Shown here piece after piece: positions 9,384 through 18,675 of a stretch of DNA of 64,000 bases. The stretch comes from Clostridia bacterium (GTDB taxonomy: Bacteria > Bacillota > Clostridia > Christensenellales > Borkfalkiaceae), in NCBI GenBank assembly GCA_017463105.1, contig JAFTPU010000001.1, positions 1 through 64,000 of the forward strand, read 5' to 3'. The position numbers were made by a program, and so were the translations under genes. Under the pieces are notes generated by a model. It had not been told where the DNA came from and made no database searches. It saw only the letters and a list, made by a program, of their open reading frames with translations. The stretch's first letter is position 1, and each line of letters opens with the position of its first letter.

Positions 9384-10592
9384 TCAGAACGGAAGCAATA
9401 CCAACAAGTTACACGATACTACGATAAGCACCAATGCAAACGGATACGTTGCCGCATACGCAGATGAAACGTCGTCCGTGCCCGCTACGGCGATGAGCGA
9501 ACCGAGTGCGGGCGTACTCGTCATACCGCCCGTGATCGAGCCCAGATTATTGAAGATCGAAAGCTTGAACACGAACTTGCCGAGAATAAAGCCGAGCACC
9601 ATAGGCACGGTCGCCATAATGATACCGTATACGATATAGATCCATTCGAACGCGTCGACGAAACGCACGCCGCCGGGGACGCCCGCTCCGACAAGGAAGA
9701 GAACGAGCCCGAGTTCGCGGAACATATTAAGGGTCTGTTTGGATACCTTCATATCCAATTTTCCGAAATGTCCGAAATGTCCTACGATCAGACCTGCAAT
9801 CAACGTACCGCCGCTTTTACCGAAACTGAAATAGTTGCCGCCGCCGATGGGCACCTTGATACAACCGATCAAAAGTCCCAAAACAATGGTGATAAAGAAC
9901 GGGAAGAAACCGAATTCTTCGATCTTAAAACGTTTTTTTCCGTCGTCGGGGATCTGAATGGTATTCGCCGCAACGAAAGATTCTCTTTCTTTTGCGATAT
10001 CCACTTTCAATATCTTCGGCATGATTTGCACGAACAGAACGACGCCGAGAACGCCGTACAAATAGCCGATACCGTAACCCGCCGTAACGTCGCCCGCGAG
10101 CGCACCAGCCGATTCCTTCGCCGCACCGAAAGCGGGCGTAGAAGTAAGCGAACCCGACAGCAGACCCGTACCCATAGCGATATTCATATTCGGATCGAGT
10201 GCGGAGATCACGACGGTAATACCGACGCCGACGAGCACGATGATCGCGCCCATTGCGACGTACGCCATCATACTCTTATTGAAAGAGCGGAAAAACTTGG
10301 GTCCCGCGATCAAACCGACCGCCGTAACGAACAGCAACGTACCGATATCCGACATTGTGCCGAACACGCTCGATTGCGTTGTACTCCAAAAAGTGATCGT
10401 TTTGCCCGCGATCGTAACGGACGGCACGTAGGAAAAGAGTACGCCGACCAAAATCGCAACGAGCAGAACGCCTGCCGTACCGAGCGAGATACCTTTGATC
10501 TTGATCGCGCCGACGGCATAACCGACCGCGGAGATCAGAAACACGAAAAACAAAGGTATCAGCAAGGAATTCAATACTTGATAAAAATACAT
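9384..10592 (-). CDS. AspT/YidE-family carboxylate transporter, predicted succinate or C4-dicarboxylate exporter/antiporter
   Basis: 402 residues, strongly hydrophobic. It has the internal duplication of the aspartate:alanine exchanger family: GSLTSTPA at 147-154 and GGMTSTPA at 355-362, each inside a set of helices. The usual central pair of TrkA_C/RCK domains is absent; only a 30-residue linker (about 195-225) joins the halves, so the protein is about 160 residues shorter than E. coli YbjL-type members. Family members move dicarboxylates, and the corynebacterial SucE-type proteins export succinate. Being the last gene behind fumarate reductase, it most plausibly exports succinate or exchanges it for another C4 acid. 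Substrate and direction are inferred from context. Confidence 0.8.
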   Translation of the reverse strand: MYFYQVLNSLLIPLFFVFLISAVGYAVGAIKIKGISLGTAGVLLVAILVGVLFSYVPSVTIAGKTITFWSTTQSSVFGTMSDIGTLLFVTAVGLIAGPKFFRSFNKSMMAYVAMGAIIVLVGVGITVVISALDPNMNIAMGTGLLSGSLTSTPAFGAAKESAGALAGDVTAGYGIGYLYGVLGVVLFVQIMPKILKVDIAKERESFVAANTIQIPDDGKKRFKIEEFGFFPFFITIVLGLLIGCIKVPIGGGNYFSFGKSGGTLIAGLIVGHFGHFGKLDMKVSKQTLNMFRELGLVLFLVGAGVPGGVRFVDAFEWIYIVYGIIMATVPMVLGFILGKFVFKLSIFNNLGSITGGMTSTPALGSLIAVAGTDDVSSAYAATYPFALVLIVVSCNLLVLLPF

Positions 10593-10680
10593 GATGTTTT
10601 CTCCTTATTTTGACGGACGGAAGCGCACGCTTTTAACGTGTGTCCCGTCTTTTTTATTCATCAAAATCCCTTATCCGTTT

Positions 10681-12285
10681 TCAGTTTGCCTGTCTTCTGT
10701 AATCGGGAAGGAGTTTGGGCGAAGCTACGTCCGAAACGATACCCGCTTCTTCAAGTTCTTTCTCGAATGCCTCGACGTGATCGAGCGTGAGTTCTTTAAG
10801 CTGAACGCTCTTACATTTCTCGCCTGCCTGCTGTCCCGCATTTCTGCCGAACACGATGATATCGAGGAGCGAGTTACCCATAAGACGGTTGGTACCGTGG
10901 ATACCGCCGACCGCCTCGCCCGCAACGTAGAGGTTTTCCACGCATGTCATGCCGTTCGCGCCGATATCGATACCGCCGTTCTGATAGTGCAACGTGGGAT
11001 AGATGAGGATCGGTTCTTTACGGATATCGATACCGTATTTGCCGAACATACGGAGCATTGCGGGAATACGTTTTTCGATCGTACCCTCGCCGTTCAAAAT
11101 ATCGATGAGCGGCGTATCCAGCCAAACACCCTCGCCGTCCGTCGTTTTGATACCCTTGCCGCGTTCCCTACATTCACGGATAATGGACGACGCGGTGACG
11201 TCGCGCGTTTCGAGCGAATATACGAACGCTTCGCCGTCTTTGTTGACGAGCTGTGCGCCGAGCGAGCGCACTTTTTCGGTAACGAGCGCACCGTAGATCT
11301 GCGTGGGCTCCGCCGCGCCCGTGGGGTGATATTGAAGCGTTTCGGGATAAAGCAGCTTTGCGCCCGCTCTATAACCCAAAACCAAACCGTCCGCCGTCGC
11401 GCCGTAATGGTTGGACGTGGGGAAACCCTGATAATGCAATCTGCCCGCGCCGCCCGTTGCGATAACGACCGTCTTGGCTCTCGCGATCAGAATTTCTTTC
11501 GTTTCCATATTCATAAGGACCGCGCCCGCCACTTTGCCGTCGGTGTCCTTGATGAGTTCGATCGCCGCCGTGAAATCAACGACGGTAATGCCGCGATTGA
11601 ACACTTCGTCGCGAAGCGTTCTCATGATTTCCGAGCCCGAATAGTCGCGGCAAGCGTGCATTCTCTTTCTGGACGTACCGCCGCCGTGCGTGGTAACCAT
11701 CGTGCCGTCCGCTTCTTTATCGAACATGACGCCGAGTTTATTCAGCCACAAAATCGCTTCGGGCGCCTCGTTTACGAGCTTATACAAAAGCTCGGGTTTG
11801 TTTTTGAAGTGACCGCCGCCGAGCGCGTCGAGGTAATGGGTCGCGGGGCTGTCGTTGGGCTTATCCGCCGCCTGAATACCGCCCTCCGCCATTGCCGTGT
11901 TTGCGTCGCCCAAACGGAGCTTGGTCGCGATCATAACGTTCGCGCCGCGCTGATGCGCTTCGATCGCCGCCGACGAACCTGCGCCGCCGCCGCCGATGAC
12001 CAACACGTCCACGTCGTAATCGATCTTCGAAAGATCGATCTTCACGTCCGCTATGCGGGAATGACCCTGCAACAAAGCCGCGAGCTCGTGCAACACCTTA
12101 CCGCCTTTATTTTTCCCAACTTTGAGTTCCTCATACGCCGAAGTGATATAATCGGGGTGGAATTGCGCCAAAACGGCGTCCTTTTCCTCCGCCGTCATAC
12201 GTGCGTGAAGGTTTTGAATACGGGAAGCGCGGGTTGCCTCTACTTTTTTCATCGATTCGAGTTGTTCTTGTGTATACTGATACAT
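10681..12285 (-). CDS. frdA: Soluble fumarate reductase-type flavoprotein subunit (FrdA/SdhA-like)
   Basis: 534 residues from an ATG at 12285 preceded by AAGGAG; a longer frame from 12342 overlaps the upstream gene and lacks this site. The FAD motif GGGGAG is at 98-103, after an unusual N-terminal extension of about 90 residues. Residues matching the fumarate site remain: HPT at 320-322, Glu337 and Arg340, Arg361, His433 and Arg467. The position of the His that binds FAD covalently in E. coli FrdA is Asn129 (ANTAMAEGG), so FAD is probably held non-covalently, which favours fumarate reduction over succinate oxidation. The C-terminal region is much shorter than in FrdA. No membrane anchor genes lie nearby, so the enzyme should be soluble. 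It follows frdB by 10 bases. Confidence 0.9.
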   Translation of the reverse strand: MYQYTQEQLESMKKVEATRASRIQNLHARMTAEEKDAVLAQFHPDYITSAYEELKVGKNKGGKVLHELAALLQGHSRIADVKIDLSKIDYDVDVLVIGGGGAGSSAAIEAHQRGANVMIATKLRLGDANTAMAEGGIQAADKPNDSPATHYLDALGGGHFKNKPELLYKLVNEAPEAILWLNKLGVMFDKEADGTMVTTHGGGTSRKRMHACRDYSGSEIMRTLRDEVFNRGITVVDFTAAIELIKDTDGKVAGAVLMNMETKEILIARAKTVVIATGGAGRLHYQGFPTSNHYGATADGLVLGYRAGAKLLYPETLQYHPTGAAEPTQIYGALVTEKVRSLGAQLVNKDGEAFVYSLETRDVTASSIIRECRERGKGIKTTDGEGVWLDTPLIDILNGEGTIEKRIPAMLRMFGKYGIDIRKEPILIYPTLHYQNGGIDIGANGMTCVENLYVAGEAVGGIHGTNRLMGNSLLDIIVFGRNAGQQAGEKCKSVQLKELTLDHVEAFEKELEEAGIVSDVASPKLLPDYRRQAN

Positions 12286-12295
12286 ACGCTTCTCC

Positions 12296-12970
12296 TTATT
12301 TTTCGATCTCTCTGTGGTTATACAGATTTTTCTGTTCTTCAAGCGGGGTATTCATGATCGCCTCGAGCGCCGCCTTGCAATCCCCTCTGTCGATCTCCGC
12401 CACGCGATTCACGAGATGTTCGCTCGTGGGCGCGAGATATTTACCCGTAAGTCGGCGAGTAAGAAGCGCCACCTGAGGATGGGAGATCCCTGCGGGACAA
12501 CGAGAGGAGCATACGCCGCACATAACGCAGTCGAAGCTTTCTTCCGCCGCTTTCTCGTATTCGCCGCGCTGAGCGTAAGCGATATACTGCATAACGTTCA
12601 AGCCCTGCGTACAGCTCTTCGTACAAGCGTTGCAACCGATACACGAATAAATTTCGGGATACAGCTGCATCATGATCTGCTGCGTAGGCTTGATCTTCTC
12701 GATATCGTAAACCTGTTTTACGAGCGGGAAGAAGGGCAACGTCGCCACGTACATACCCTCCTCTACCTGCTGTTGACAGGCGAGACAGGTCTTGAGCTCC
12801 TGCTGACCCTTGATGCGGTAGATCGTCGCGCACGCGCCGCAGAACCCGTTTCTGCAACCGCAGCCGCGTACGAGCTGATATCCCGCGTATTCCATTGCTT
12901 TCATGATCGTCAGACTTTCCGGCACCTGATAACGTTTACCGAAAAGAAATACGTTTACCATCTTTTCCAT
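12296..12970 (-). CDS. frdB: Fumarate reductase-type iron-sulfur subunit (FrdB/TfrB-like)
   Basis: 224 residues. An N-terminal plant-type ferredoxin domain has Cys39, Cys44, Cys47 and Cys62 as likely [2Fe-2S] ligands. Two CxxCxxCxxxC groups at 110-120 and 148-158 should hold two [4Fe-4S] clusters, instead of the [4Fe-4S] plus [3Fe-4S] pair of classical FrdB. The methanogen thiol:fumarate reductase subunit TfrB has an extra C-terminal CCG domain; it is missing here, but HdrB, encoded in the same operon, supplies that module as a separate protein. The protein should pass electrons to FrdA. Start at 12970 with AAGGAG upstream; 15 bases after flxA. Confidence 0.88.
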   Translation of the reverse strand: MEKMVNVFLFGKRYQVPESLTIMKAMEYAGYQLVRGCGCRNGFCGACATIYRIKGQQELKTCLACQQQVEEGMYVATLPFFPLVKQVYDIEKIKPTQQIMMQLYPEIYSCIGCNACTKSCTQGLNVMQYIAYAQRGEYEKAAEESFDCVMCGVCSSRCPAGISHPQVALLTRRLTGKYLAPTSEHLVNRVAEIDRGDCKAALEAIMNTPLEEQKNLYNHREIEK

Positions 12971-12985
12971 TTGTTTATATTCTCC

Positions 12986-13813
12986 TTAATACTCATCGGG
13001 AAGTTCGTCGAGCTCCGTCATTCTGAATACGGGACCGTCCTTACACACGAACTTATCGCCTACGTTACATCTGCCGCATTTGCCGATACCGCACTTCATA
13101 CGAAGCTCCAACGTGGTGTACACGCGCGATTTATCGAAGCCGAGCTCGAGAAGCCCTGCCAGCGTGAATTTGATCATGATGGGAGGACCGCAAAGCACCG
13201 CCGTCATGTTGGGGTCGAGCCCCAATTCTTTTACGTATGCGGGTACGAAACCGACGTGTCCGTCCCAACCGTCCTGCGGGCGGTCGATCGTGAGGTAAAC
13301 CTCCATATTCGGCTCGTTCATCCATTCGGTCTTTATCTCGTCGATATCCACGAGGTCGTCCTTGCTTCTCGCGCCGTATACGATGACGACTTTACCGTAA
13401 TTGTTGCGGTAATGGCGCACGTAATTGATAACGCTTCTTAAGGGAGCAAGACCGATACCGCCTGCGATGAACAAAAGGTCCTTGCCCTTGAAATCGCCCT
13501 CGACGGGAAAGTTTTTGCCGTACGGACCGCGAACGGTGATCTGCTGACCGACTTCGATCGCGTGAATGACTTCCGTTACGCAACCGCACTTTTTAATGGA
13601 AAATTCCATATATTCCTTATTCGTAGGCGAAGAAGTGATGGAGAACATACATTCTCCCACGCCGGGAATAGAAACCATCGCGCACTGACCGGGCATATGC
13701 TCGAACAGCTTTTTGCCGTCCGTACCGACCACGCGGAAGGTTTTTACGTCGGGCGTATCTTTACGGATATCCGTTACCACGCCGATCTTGGGAATGAGCG
13801 TTTCGTTAATCAT
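12986..13813 (-). CDS. flxA: FlxA-like NAD(P)H:acceptor flavoprotein (FNR/AsrB family) with [2Fe-2S]
   Basis: 275 residues. An FNR-type FAD domain (FSITSSP at 57-63) is followed by an NAD(P)-binding domain (GGIGLAP at 118-124) and a C-terminal cysteine group, Cys241, Cys246, Cys249 and Cys257, typical of the [2Fe-2S] site of dihydroorotate dehydrogenase PyrK and sulfite reductase AsrB relatives. In the FlxABCD-HdrABC complex of sulfate reducers and fermenters this subunit oxidises NADH. Its first codons overlap the end of the preceding gene by 8 bases, indicating translational coupling. NADH rather than NADPH is assumed from the family. Confidence 0.85.
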   Translation of the reverse strand: MINETLIPKIGVVTDIRKDTPDVKTFRVVGTDGKKLFEHMPGQCAMVSIPGVGECMFSITSSPTNKEYMEFSIKKCGCVTEVIHAIEVGQQITVRGPYGKNFPVEGDFKGKDLLFIAGGIGLAPLRSVINYVRHYRNNYGKVVIVYGARSKDDLVDIDEIKTEWMNEPNMEVYLTIDRPQDGWDGHVGFVPAYVKELGLDPNMTAVLCGPPIMIKFTLAGLLELGFDKSRVYTTLELRMKCGIGKCGRCNVGDKFVCKDGPVFRMTELDELPDEY

Positions 13814-14843
13814 TGTTTTTACCTCCCAACGTTTTGATCACTTTTACGATATTGAGCTTCTGAGGGCATTTGTTTACGCAACGTCCGCACCCCACGCACG
13901 AATACAGTCCGTCGTTCTGCGAAGGATAATACACGAGTTTGTGCATAAATCTCTGGCGGAAGCGTTGCAACTGCGTCGTACGGTTATTACCGCCCGCCAT
14001 TTGCGTGAAATCGGAATACATGCAGGAATCCCAACAACGGTACCGAAGGACGCCTTCGTTCGTTTTGATATCGCGGATATCAAAGCACTGACAGGTAGGG
14101 CATACGAACGTACACGTACCGCAACCGAGGCACGCTTCGCTCATCTCTTCCCATTCTTTCGCTTCGAACAGCTCGTTCAGGTTTTCGGGCTTGAAACGGC
14201 TGAGATCGAGGTTTGCAAACGGCAATTTTTCCAAAACCGTTTTCGTCGTCTCCTGCTGACTTGCCACTTCCTTTTCGCCGCCTTCCGTAAGCAGATCCTT
14301 TACGAGCGCGGTAAGCGCCTTACCCTTTTCGGTGTTTACCTGCCAATAGAGGTATTCGCCGTCCAGCCACGTCGTAACGTCGCCCGTCGGCGCGGTGGCA
14401 TCGATACCGAATACGCCGCAGAAACAGCTTTCTTCGGGGCGCGAGCAAGCGAGCGTAACGATCGTCGTCGCTTCTCTTCTGTTTTGATAATAAGTATCTA
14501 CGGGATCGGCGAGGAAAACTTTGTCCAGCACTTCGATTGCCTTATAATCACAAGCCTTCACACCGAAGAGTACGAACGGACGAAGCTCCTTATATTCCTC
14601 GCGGATATCGACGATCTCGATATTTTTTCCCTCCGTTTTGAACTGCATCATGTTCTCCGTTTGAGGGAAGAACATATTCTTGGGGGATTTTACCGTTTTG
14701 AGCGTTTCGAGGGAAACCTCTTTCCCCTCGCCCCAAACGGCATAGTTTACTTCACCCGCGCGTTTGATGGGAATAAACAATCCCATGCTTTCGTTGATCT
14801 TCGCGTAAAGTTCGTTTAATCTTTCTTTTGCAATCTTTAACAT
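13806..14843 (-). CDS. Flx-type iron-sulfur subunit, AsrA-like, two [4Fe-4S] clusters
   Basis: 345 residues resembling anaerobic sulfite reductase subunit A and the FlxB/FlxC proteins. Residues 1-230 form a domain with scattered cysteines (a CFCG group near 145); two ferredoxin motifs follow, CLGCGTC near 240 with a further CPTCQC, and CVGCGRC near 315. It should relay electrons between FlxA and the FlxD/HdrA end of the complex. It overlaps the next gene (flxA) by 8 bases and the previous one by 1 base. Whether it corresponds to FlxB or FlxC cannot be settled from sequence alone. Confidence 0.82.
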   Translation of the reverse strand: MLKIAKERLNELYAKINESMGLFIPIKRAGEVNYAVWGEGKEVSLETLKTVKSPKNMFFPQTENMMQFKTEGKNIEIVDIREEYKELRPFVLFGVKACDYKAIEVLDKVFLADPVDTYYQNRREATTIVTLACSRPEESCFCGVFGIDATAPTGDVTTWLDGEYLYWQVNTEKGKALTALVKDLLTEGGEKEVASQQETTKTVLEKLPFANLDLSRFKPENLNELFEAKEWEEMSEACLGCGTCTFVCPTCQCFDIRDIKTNEGVLRYRCWDSCMYSDFTQMAGGNNRTTQLQRFRQRFMHKLVYYPSQNDGLYSCVGCGRCVNKCPQKLNIVKVIKTLGGKNND

Positions 14844-15820
14844 TATTTTGCCTCCCCGTTCATAACGTCGTTCGGCTCTGCGTCGCCTTCGGTGTAGGAG
14901 GTGAGCGGCGTTTTGCCCTCATCCGTTTCCCCTGCCTGATACTCGCCGTAGAGGTTGTCGATATCCTTGATGAACTTTCTGTTGAGAAGGTGCAAAGGAA
15001 TGTTCTGCGGGCAAACGCGCGAGCATTCGCCGCAATCGGTGCAACGACCCGCAACGTGGAACGCACGGATCACGTGGAAAAGCTGTTCTTCGAATTTATC
15101 GTCGTTCGCTTTCGCCGCGATACCCGAAGCGGGATTATCGAATACGCATTTCACGCACGAGCATGCGGGACATACGTTGCGACAAGCGTTGCAACGGATA
15201 CATTTCGAAAGCTGTTCGCGCCAGAACGCAAAGCGTTCGTCCGCCGTCATCGCTTCAAGCTTTGCAACCTCTTCAAAACGGTCTACGTCGCGTGCGGGAC
15301 GCTCGTGGAGAATGATCTCCTCGTCCTTTACCTGATGCGTTTTCGTGCAGGTAGCGCACTTGGTAAGCACTACGTCGGGCTTATACAGCGTTTCCACACC
15401 GTAAGCGGAAGTCACTTTCACTTCCTTGCCTACCACTTCCACGCTTTCGACCATCGAAATACCTTTCGCTTTGATCTTTTCGATATCGAGCTTCGCCATA
15501 CATTCGACGGCGATCACGTATACGTTTTCGCGCTTGATACGGTGTTCTTTGACGAGCTGATTGAAACTGTACGTATCGCAAGGCTTCAAAAATACTGCCG
15601 TTTTACCTTCCTTTTTGCTCATCTGAATGAGATATTTGGAAAGGTTCGCGCCGCAGAAATAATCGTAAACGAAATTGTCGAGTTCTTCCACCGTTTCAAA
15701 GGAAGCGGGCGCGGGGTCGAAACAGAAATCGCCTTTCTTCCAGCCGATCACGCGAGCCACTTCGCCGCTTTCAAGGAGCGCTTTCGCACGTTCGAGCATT
15801 TTCATTTCAACGTCTTTCAT
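14843..15820 (-). CDS. Flx-type iron-sulfur subunit, FrhB-like with two [4Fe-4S] clusters
   Basis: 325 residues. The N-terminal 200 residues resemble the beta subunits of F420-dependent and formate dehydrogenases (KPCDTYSF and KCATC segments). Two ferredoxin groups follow: CIRCNACRNVCP with an added CSCVKC, and CTDCGECSRVCP. This is the second of the two iron-sulfur proteins expected between FlxA and FlxD. Stop and start codons overlap with the next gene by one base, and the start lies one base after the flxD stop, so the set is tightly coupled. Assignment to FlxB or FlxC is uncertain. Confidence 0.82.
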   Translation of the reverse strand: MKDVEMKMLERAKALLESGEVARVIGWKKGDFCFDPAPASFETVEELDNFVYDYFCGANLSKYLIQMSKKEGKTAVFLKPCDTYSFNQLVKEHRIKRENVYVIAVECMAKLDIEKIKAKGISMVESVEVVGKEVKVTSAYGVETLYKPDVVLTKCATCTKTHQVKDEEIILHERPARDVDRFEEVAKLEAMTADERFAFWREQLSKCIRCNACRNVCPACSCVKCVFDNPASGIAAKANDDKFEEQLFHVIRAFHVAGRCTDCGECSRVCPQNIPLHLLNRKFIKDIDNLYGEYQAGETDEGKTPLTSYTEGDAEPNDVMNGEAK

Positions 15821-15821
15821 C

Positions 15822-16277
15822 TTACTTGCCCTCCTTTATTCTCAGGTCGGTAAGGCGCTTGTTTTCGCCAAGCTCGGTTACCGTCTTCACGAAGTCGTTC
15901 ATGACAGCCGAGAAGCGCGCGCCCTCCGCCGCGGAAACCCATTCCACGCGGGTGCGTTCTTTCTCGATGCCCATATAACTGAGGAAGCTGAAAAGAAGGG
16001 ACATTCTTCTTCTCGTATAGTAGTTACCCGTTACGTAATGGCAGTCGCCGGGGTGACAGCCGCAAAGGATCACGCCGTCCGCGCCCTGCTGGAATGCCTT
16101 CAAGATGAACATGGGGTTCACGCGGCAGGAGCAAGGCACGCGAATGATCTTCACGTTCGCGGGATAAGTCAGACGGCTGGAGCCCGCAAGATCCGCGCCT
16201 GCATACGAACACCAATTGCAACAGAACGCTACGATGTTCGGGGTAAATTCTTTCTTTTCCGTGGTTACTTCTTGCAT
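15822..16277 (-). CDS. flxD: MvhD/FlxD-type [2Fe-2S] subunit
   Basis: 151 residues from an ATG at 16277 that has GGAGGTGG upstream; the frame is open further but then lies wholly inside hdrA. The MvhD signature is clear: CCNWCSYAGAD near 20-30, PCSCRV near 50 and CGCHPGDCHY near 75-84. In methanogens MvhD links hydrogenase to HdrA; in FlxABCD it links the NADH-oxidising subunits to HdrA. The start overlaps the end of hdrA by 13 bases, as expected for subunits made together. Confidence 0.92.
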   Translation of the reverse strand: MQEVTTEKKEFTPNIVAFCCNWCSYAGADLAGSSRLTYPANVKIIRVPCSCRVNPMFILKAFQQGADGVILCGCHPGDCHYVTGNYYTRRRMSLLFSFLSYMGIEKERTRVEWVSAAEGARFSAVMNDFVKTVTELGENKRLTDLRIKEGK

Positions 16278-18256
16278 ATCGCTTCCACCTCCGACATAAT
16301 CTGCTTGGAGCTGAATCCTTTCAGATCCATTGCGCCCGAAGGACACGTTACCGTACAAGCGCCGCAACCCTGACATACCGCGGGATTCACGGACGCTACA
16401 CGGCGGACTTCCGTTTTACCGCCGCCGAGACGGAATTCCTTATCGACGTACGTGATCGCGCCGTAAGCGCAAACGTTTGCGCATTGACTGCAACCGTTAC
16501 ACATCATTTCGTCGGGAATAGCGACGCAGGGATTCGTCTTTAATTTATCCTTTACGAGCAAGCCGATCACCTTTGCCGCGCAAGCCGACGCCTGCGATAC
16601 GGTTTCGGGGATATCCTTGGGACCTTGACAAACGCCCGCAAGATATACGCCCGCCGTAGGGCTTTCCACGGGACGGAGCTTCGCGTGCGATTCCGTGAGG
16701 AAGTTGTTGGTGTCGATACTTGCCGTGAGCAAAGTCGCGACCTTTCTTACGGAAGGCTCGGGTTCGATCGCCGTCGCAAGCACGACGAGATCGGATTCGA
16801 TCGTGATCTGTTCGTTATCGATCAGATTCGAGCCCTGCACCATCAGCTTACCGTTTTCGTTATAGACCTTGCCGACCATACCCTTGATATAATCGACGCC
16901 GTATTGTTCCACCGCGCGGCGGTAGAATTCGTCGTAATTTTTCCCGGGGGTACGCACGTCGATGTAGAATACGTGCACTTCCGTATCGGGATATTTTTCA
17001 CGGAGCAACATTGCGTGCTTTGCCGTATACATACAGCAGATCTTCGAGCAATAAGGCTTACCGCAACCGCTGGAATCACGCGAGCCCACGCACTGAATGA
17101 AGGTGATCACCTTCGGGTGCGTGCCGTCGGAGGGACGAAGCAGAACGCCGTTCGTGGGACCTGCCGCGTTCATCAATCTTTCCAGCTCGAGAGACGTGAT
17201 AACGTCTTTATTATCCGCGTAGCCGTATTCGTTGAAAGCGTCGAGCGCGATGGGCTTGAAGCCGGTCGCAACGACGATCGCGCCGTATTGGCGTTCGATA
17301 AACGTATCCTTCTGTTCGTAATCGATCGCGCCTACGCCACAGAATTTCTGACAGATACCGCATTTACCCGTTTTGAGCTTGATACACTGTTCGGGATCGA
17401 TCACCGCTACGTTGGGGATCGCCTGTGCGAACGGAATGTGGATCGCGGGGCGGGTGTTCAAATTCATATTGAACGCATTAAGCCCTTTCTTGGAAGGACA
17501 TTTATCCATACAGACCTTACAGCCCGTACACTTCGTTTCGTCGACGTATCTCGCTTTACGGCGGATCTTCACGTTGAAGTTACCGACGAAGCCTTTTACA
17601 TCCTCCACTTCCGAATAGGACAAAATGTCGATCTTTTCGTGTTGCGCGCAATCGACCATTTTCGGCGTGAGGATACAAGCCGAACAGTCGAGCGTGGGGA
17701 AGGTCTTATCGAGCTGCGCCATTCTGCCGCCGATCGTCGCGTTCTTTTCCACGATATCCACCTCGAAGCCCGCGTCCGCAATATCGAGGGCAGCCTGAAT
17801 ACCCGCGATACCGCCGCCGATCACCAGCGCGCGTTTTACCACGGGGCTTTCCCCCGCCGTAAGCGGGGCGTTGAGTTTTACTTTTGCGATCGCGGTACGG
17901 ACGAGAATGATCGCCTTTTCGGTGGCTTCGTCCATATCTTTATGTATCCACGAACAATGCTCGCGGATATTCGCGATCTCTACCATGTAGGGATTCAAGC
18001 CCGCCGCTTCCGCCGTTTTACGGAAGGTGGCTTCGTGCATTCTGGGCGAACAGGAACCGACTACGATACCCGTAAGATTGTGTTCCTTGATCGCCTGCTT
18101 GATGAGCTGTTGACCGTTTTCGGAACACATGTACTGATAGTTTGCGGAAAAGACGACGCCGGGTTCGTTTTTCATGACCTCCGCAACCTTCACCACGTCT
18201 ACCGTTGCCGCGATATTACTGCCGCACCAACAAATAAAAACACCGATTCTTTGCAT
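16265..18256 (-). CDS. hdrA: HdrA-like FAD and iron-sulfur protein, predicted electron-bifurcating subunit
   Basis: 663 residues, close to the length of methanogen HdrA. An N-terminal domain (CWCGSN at 9-14) precedes the FAD-binding motif GGGIAG at 147-152 and the HdrA block DCSACILTPK near 190. An inserted ferredoxin motif (CTGCKVCMDKCP) lies near 240, and two more at the C-terminus (CNGCSQCANVC, CQGCGACTVTC). In HdrABC-MvhAGD and HdrABC-FlxABCD complexes HdrA splits electron pairs between ferredoxin and the HdrB site. All cluster motifs appear intact. It lies 33 bases after hdrC and overlaps flxD. Confidence 0.93.
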   Translation of the reverse strand: MQRIGVFICWCGSNIAATVDVVKVAEVMKNEPGVVFSANYQYMCSENGQQLIKQAIKEHNLTGIVVGSCSPRMHEATFRKTAEAAGLNPYMVEIANIREHCSWIHKDMDEATEKAIILVRTAIAKVKLNAPLTAGESPVVKRALVIGGGIAGIQAALDIADAGFEVDIVEKNATIGGRMAQLDKTFPTLDCSACILTPKMVDCAQHEKIDILSYSEVEDVKGFVGNFNVKIRRKARYVDETKCTGCKVCMDKCPSKKGLNAFNMNLNTRPAIHIPFAQAIPNVAVIDPEQCIKLKTGKCGICQKFCGVGAIDYEQKDTFIERQYGAIVVATGFKPIALDAFNEYGYADNKDVITSLELERLMNAAGPTNGVLLRPSDGTHPKVITFIQCVGSRDSSGCGKPYCSKICCMYTAKHAMLLREKYPDTEVHVFYIDVRTPGKNYDEFYRRAVEQYGVDYIKGMVGKVYNENGKLMVQGSNLIDNEQITIESDLVVLATAIEPEPSVRKVATLLTASIDTNNFLTESHAKLRPVESPTAGVYLAGVCQGPKDIPETVSQASACAAKVIGLLVKDKLKTNPCVAIPDEMMCNGCSQCANVCAYGAITYVDKEFRLGGGKTEVRRVASVNPAVCQGCGACTVTCPSGAMDLKGFSSKQIMSEVEAICKK

Positions 18257-18288
18257 TTTATTTACTCTCTTTTTTTAATTTTTTCCTG

Positions 18289-18675
18289 TTATTTATTATA
18301 CTTTCTGTATGCGCTGACGAGAAGCTGTTGCGGGATAAGTTCGTCCACGATGGGCGGAATCTCCTCCGCCTTGATCCCGTTGTTGCCTTGCATACGCACT
18401 ACCGTATCGCGTACGGCTTCGACCACAGCCGCAGGCGCTACGCCGCGCGGGCAACGCTCCACGCACGCCATACAAGAAAGGCAATTCCAGATCGCTTTAC
18501 AAGCCAAAAGCTCGTCGAGCTTGCCCTTGCCCAGCATGGTCACGAACTGATGCGGTTTGATATCCATGTCCTTGAATGCGGGACAACGCCCCGAGCATTT
18601 ACCGCATTTCATGCACTTTCTGACGTCCGTGCCGCTAAGCTTTTTGATGTTTTCAATACGTTCTTCTTTCGTCAT
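18289..18675 (-). CDS. hdrC: HdrC-like double [4Fe-4S] protein
   Basis: 128 residues with Cys21, 24, 27, 31 and Cys65, 68, 71, 75 as two complete [4Fe-4S] sets, which carry electrons from HdrA to HdrB. The start overlaps the hdrB stop by four bases (ATGA), implying translational coupling and a fixed ratio to HdrB. There is no membrane-spanning extension of the HdrE type. Confidence 0.92.
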   Translation of the reverse strand: MTKEERIENIKKLSGTDVRKCMKCGKCSGRCPAFKDMDIKPHQFVTMLGKGKLDELLACKAIWNCLSCMACVERCPRGVAPAAVVEAVRDTVVRMQGNNGIKAEEIPPIVDELIPQQLLVSAYRKYNK

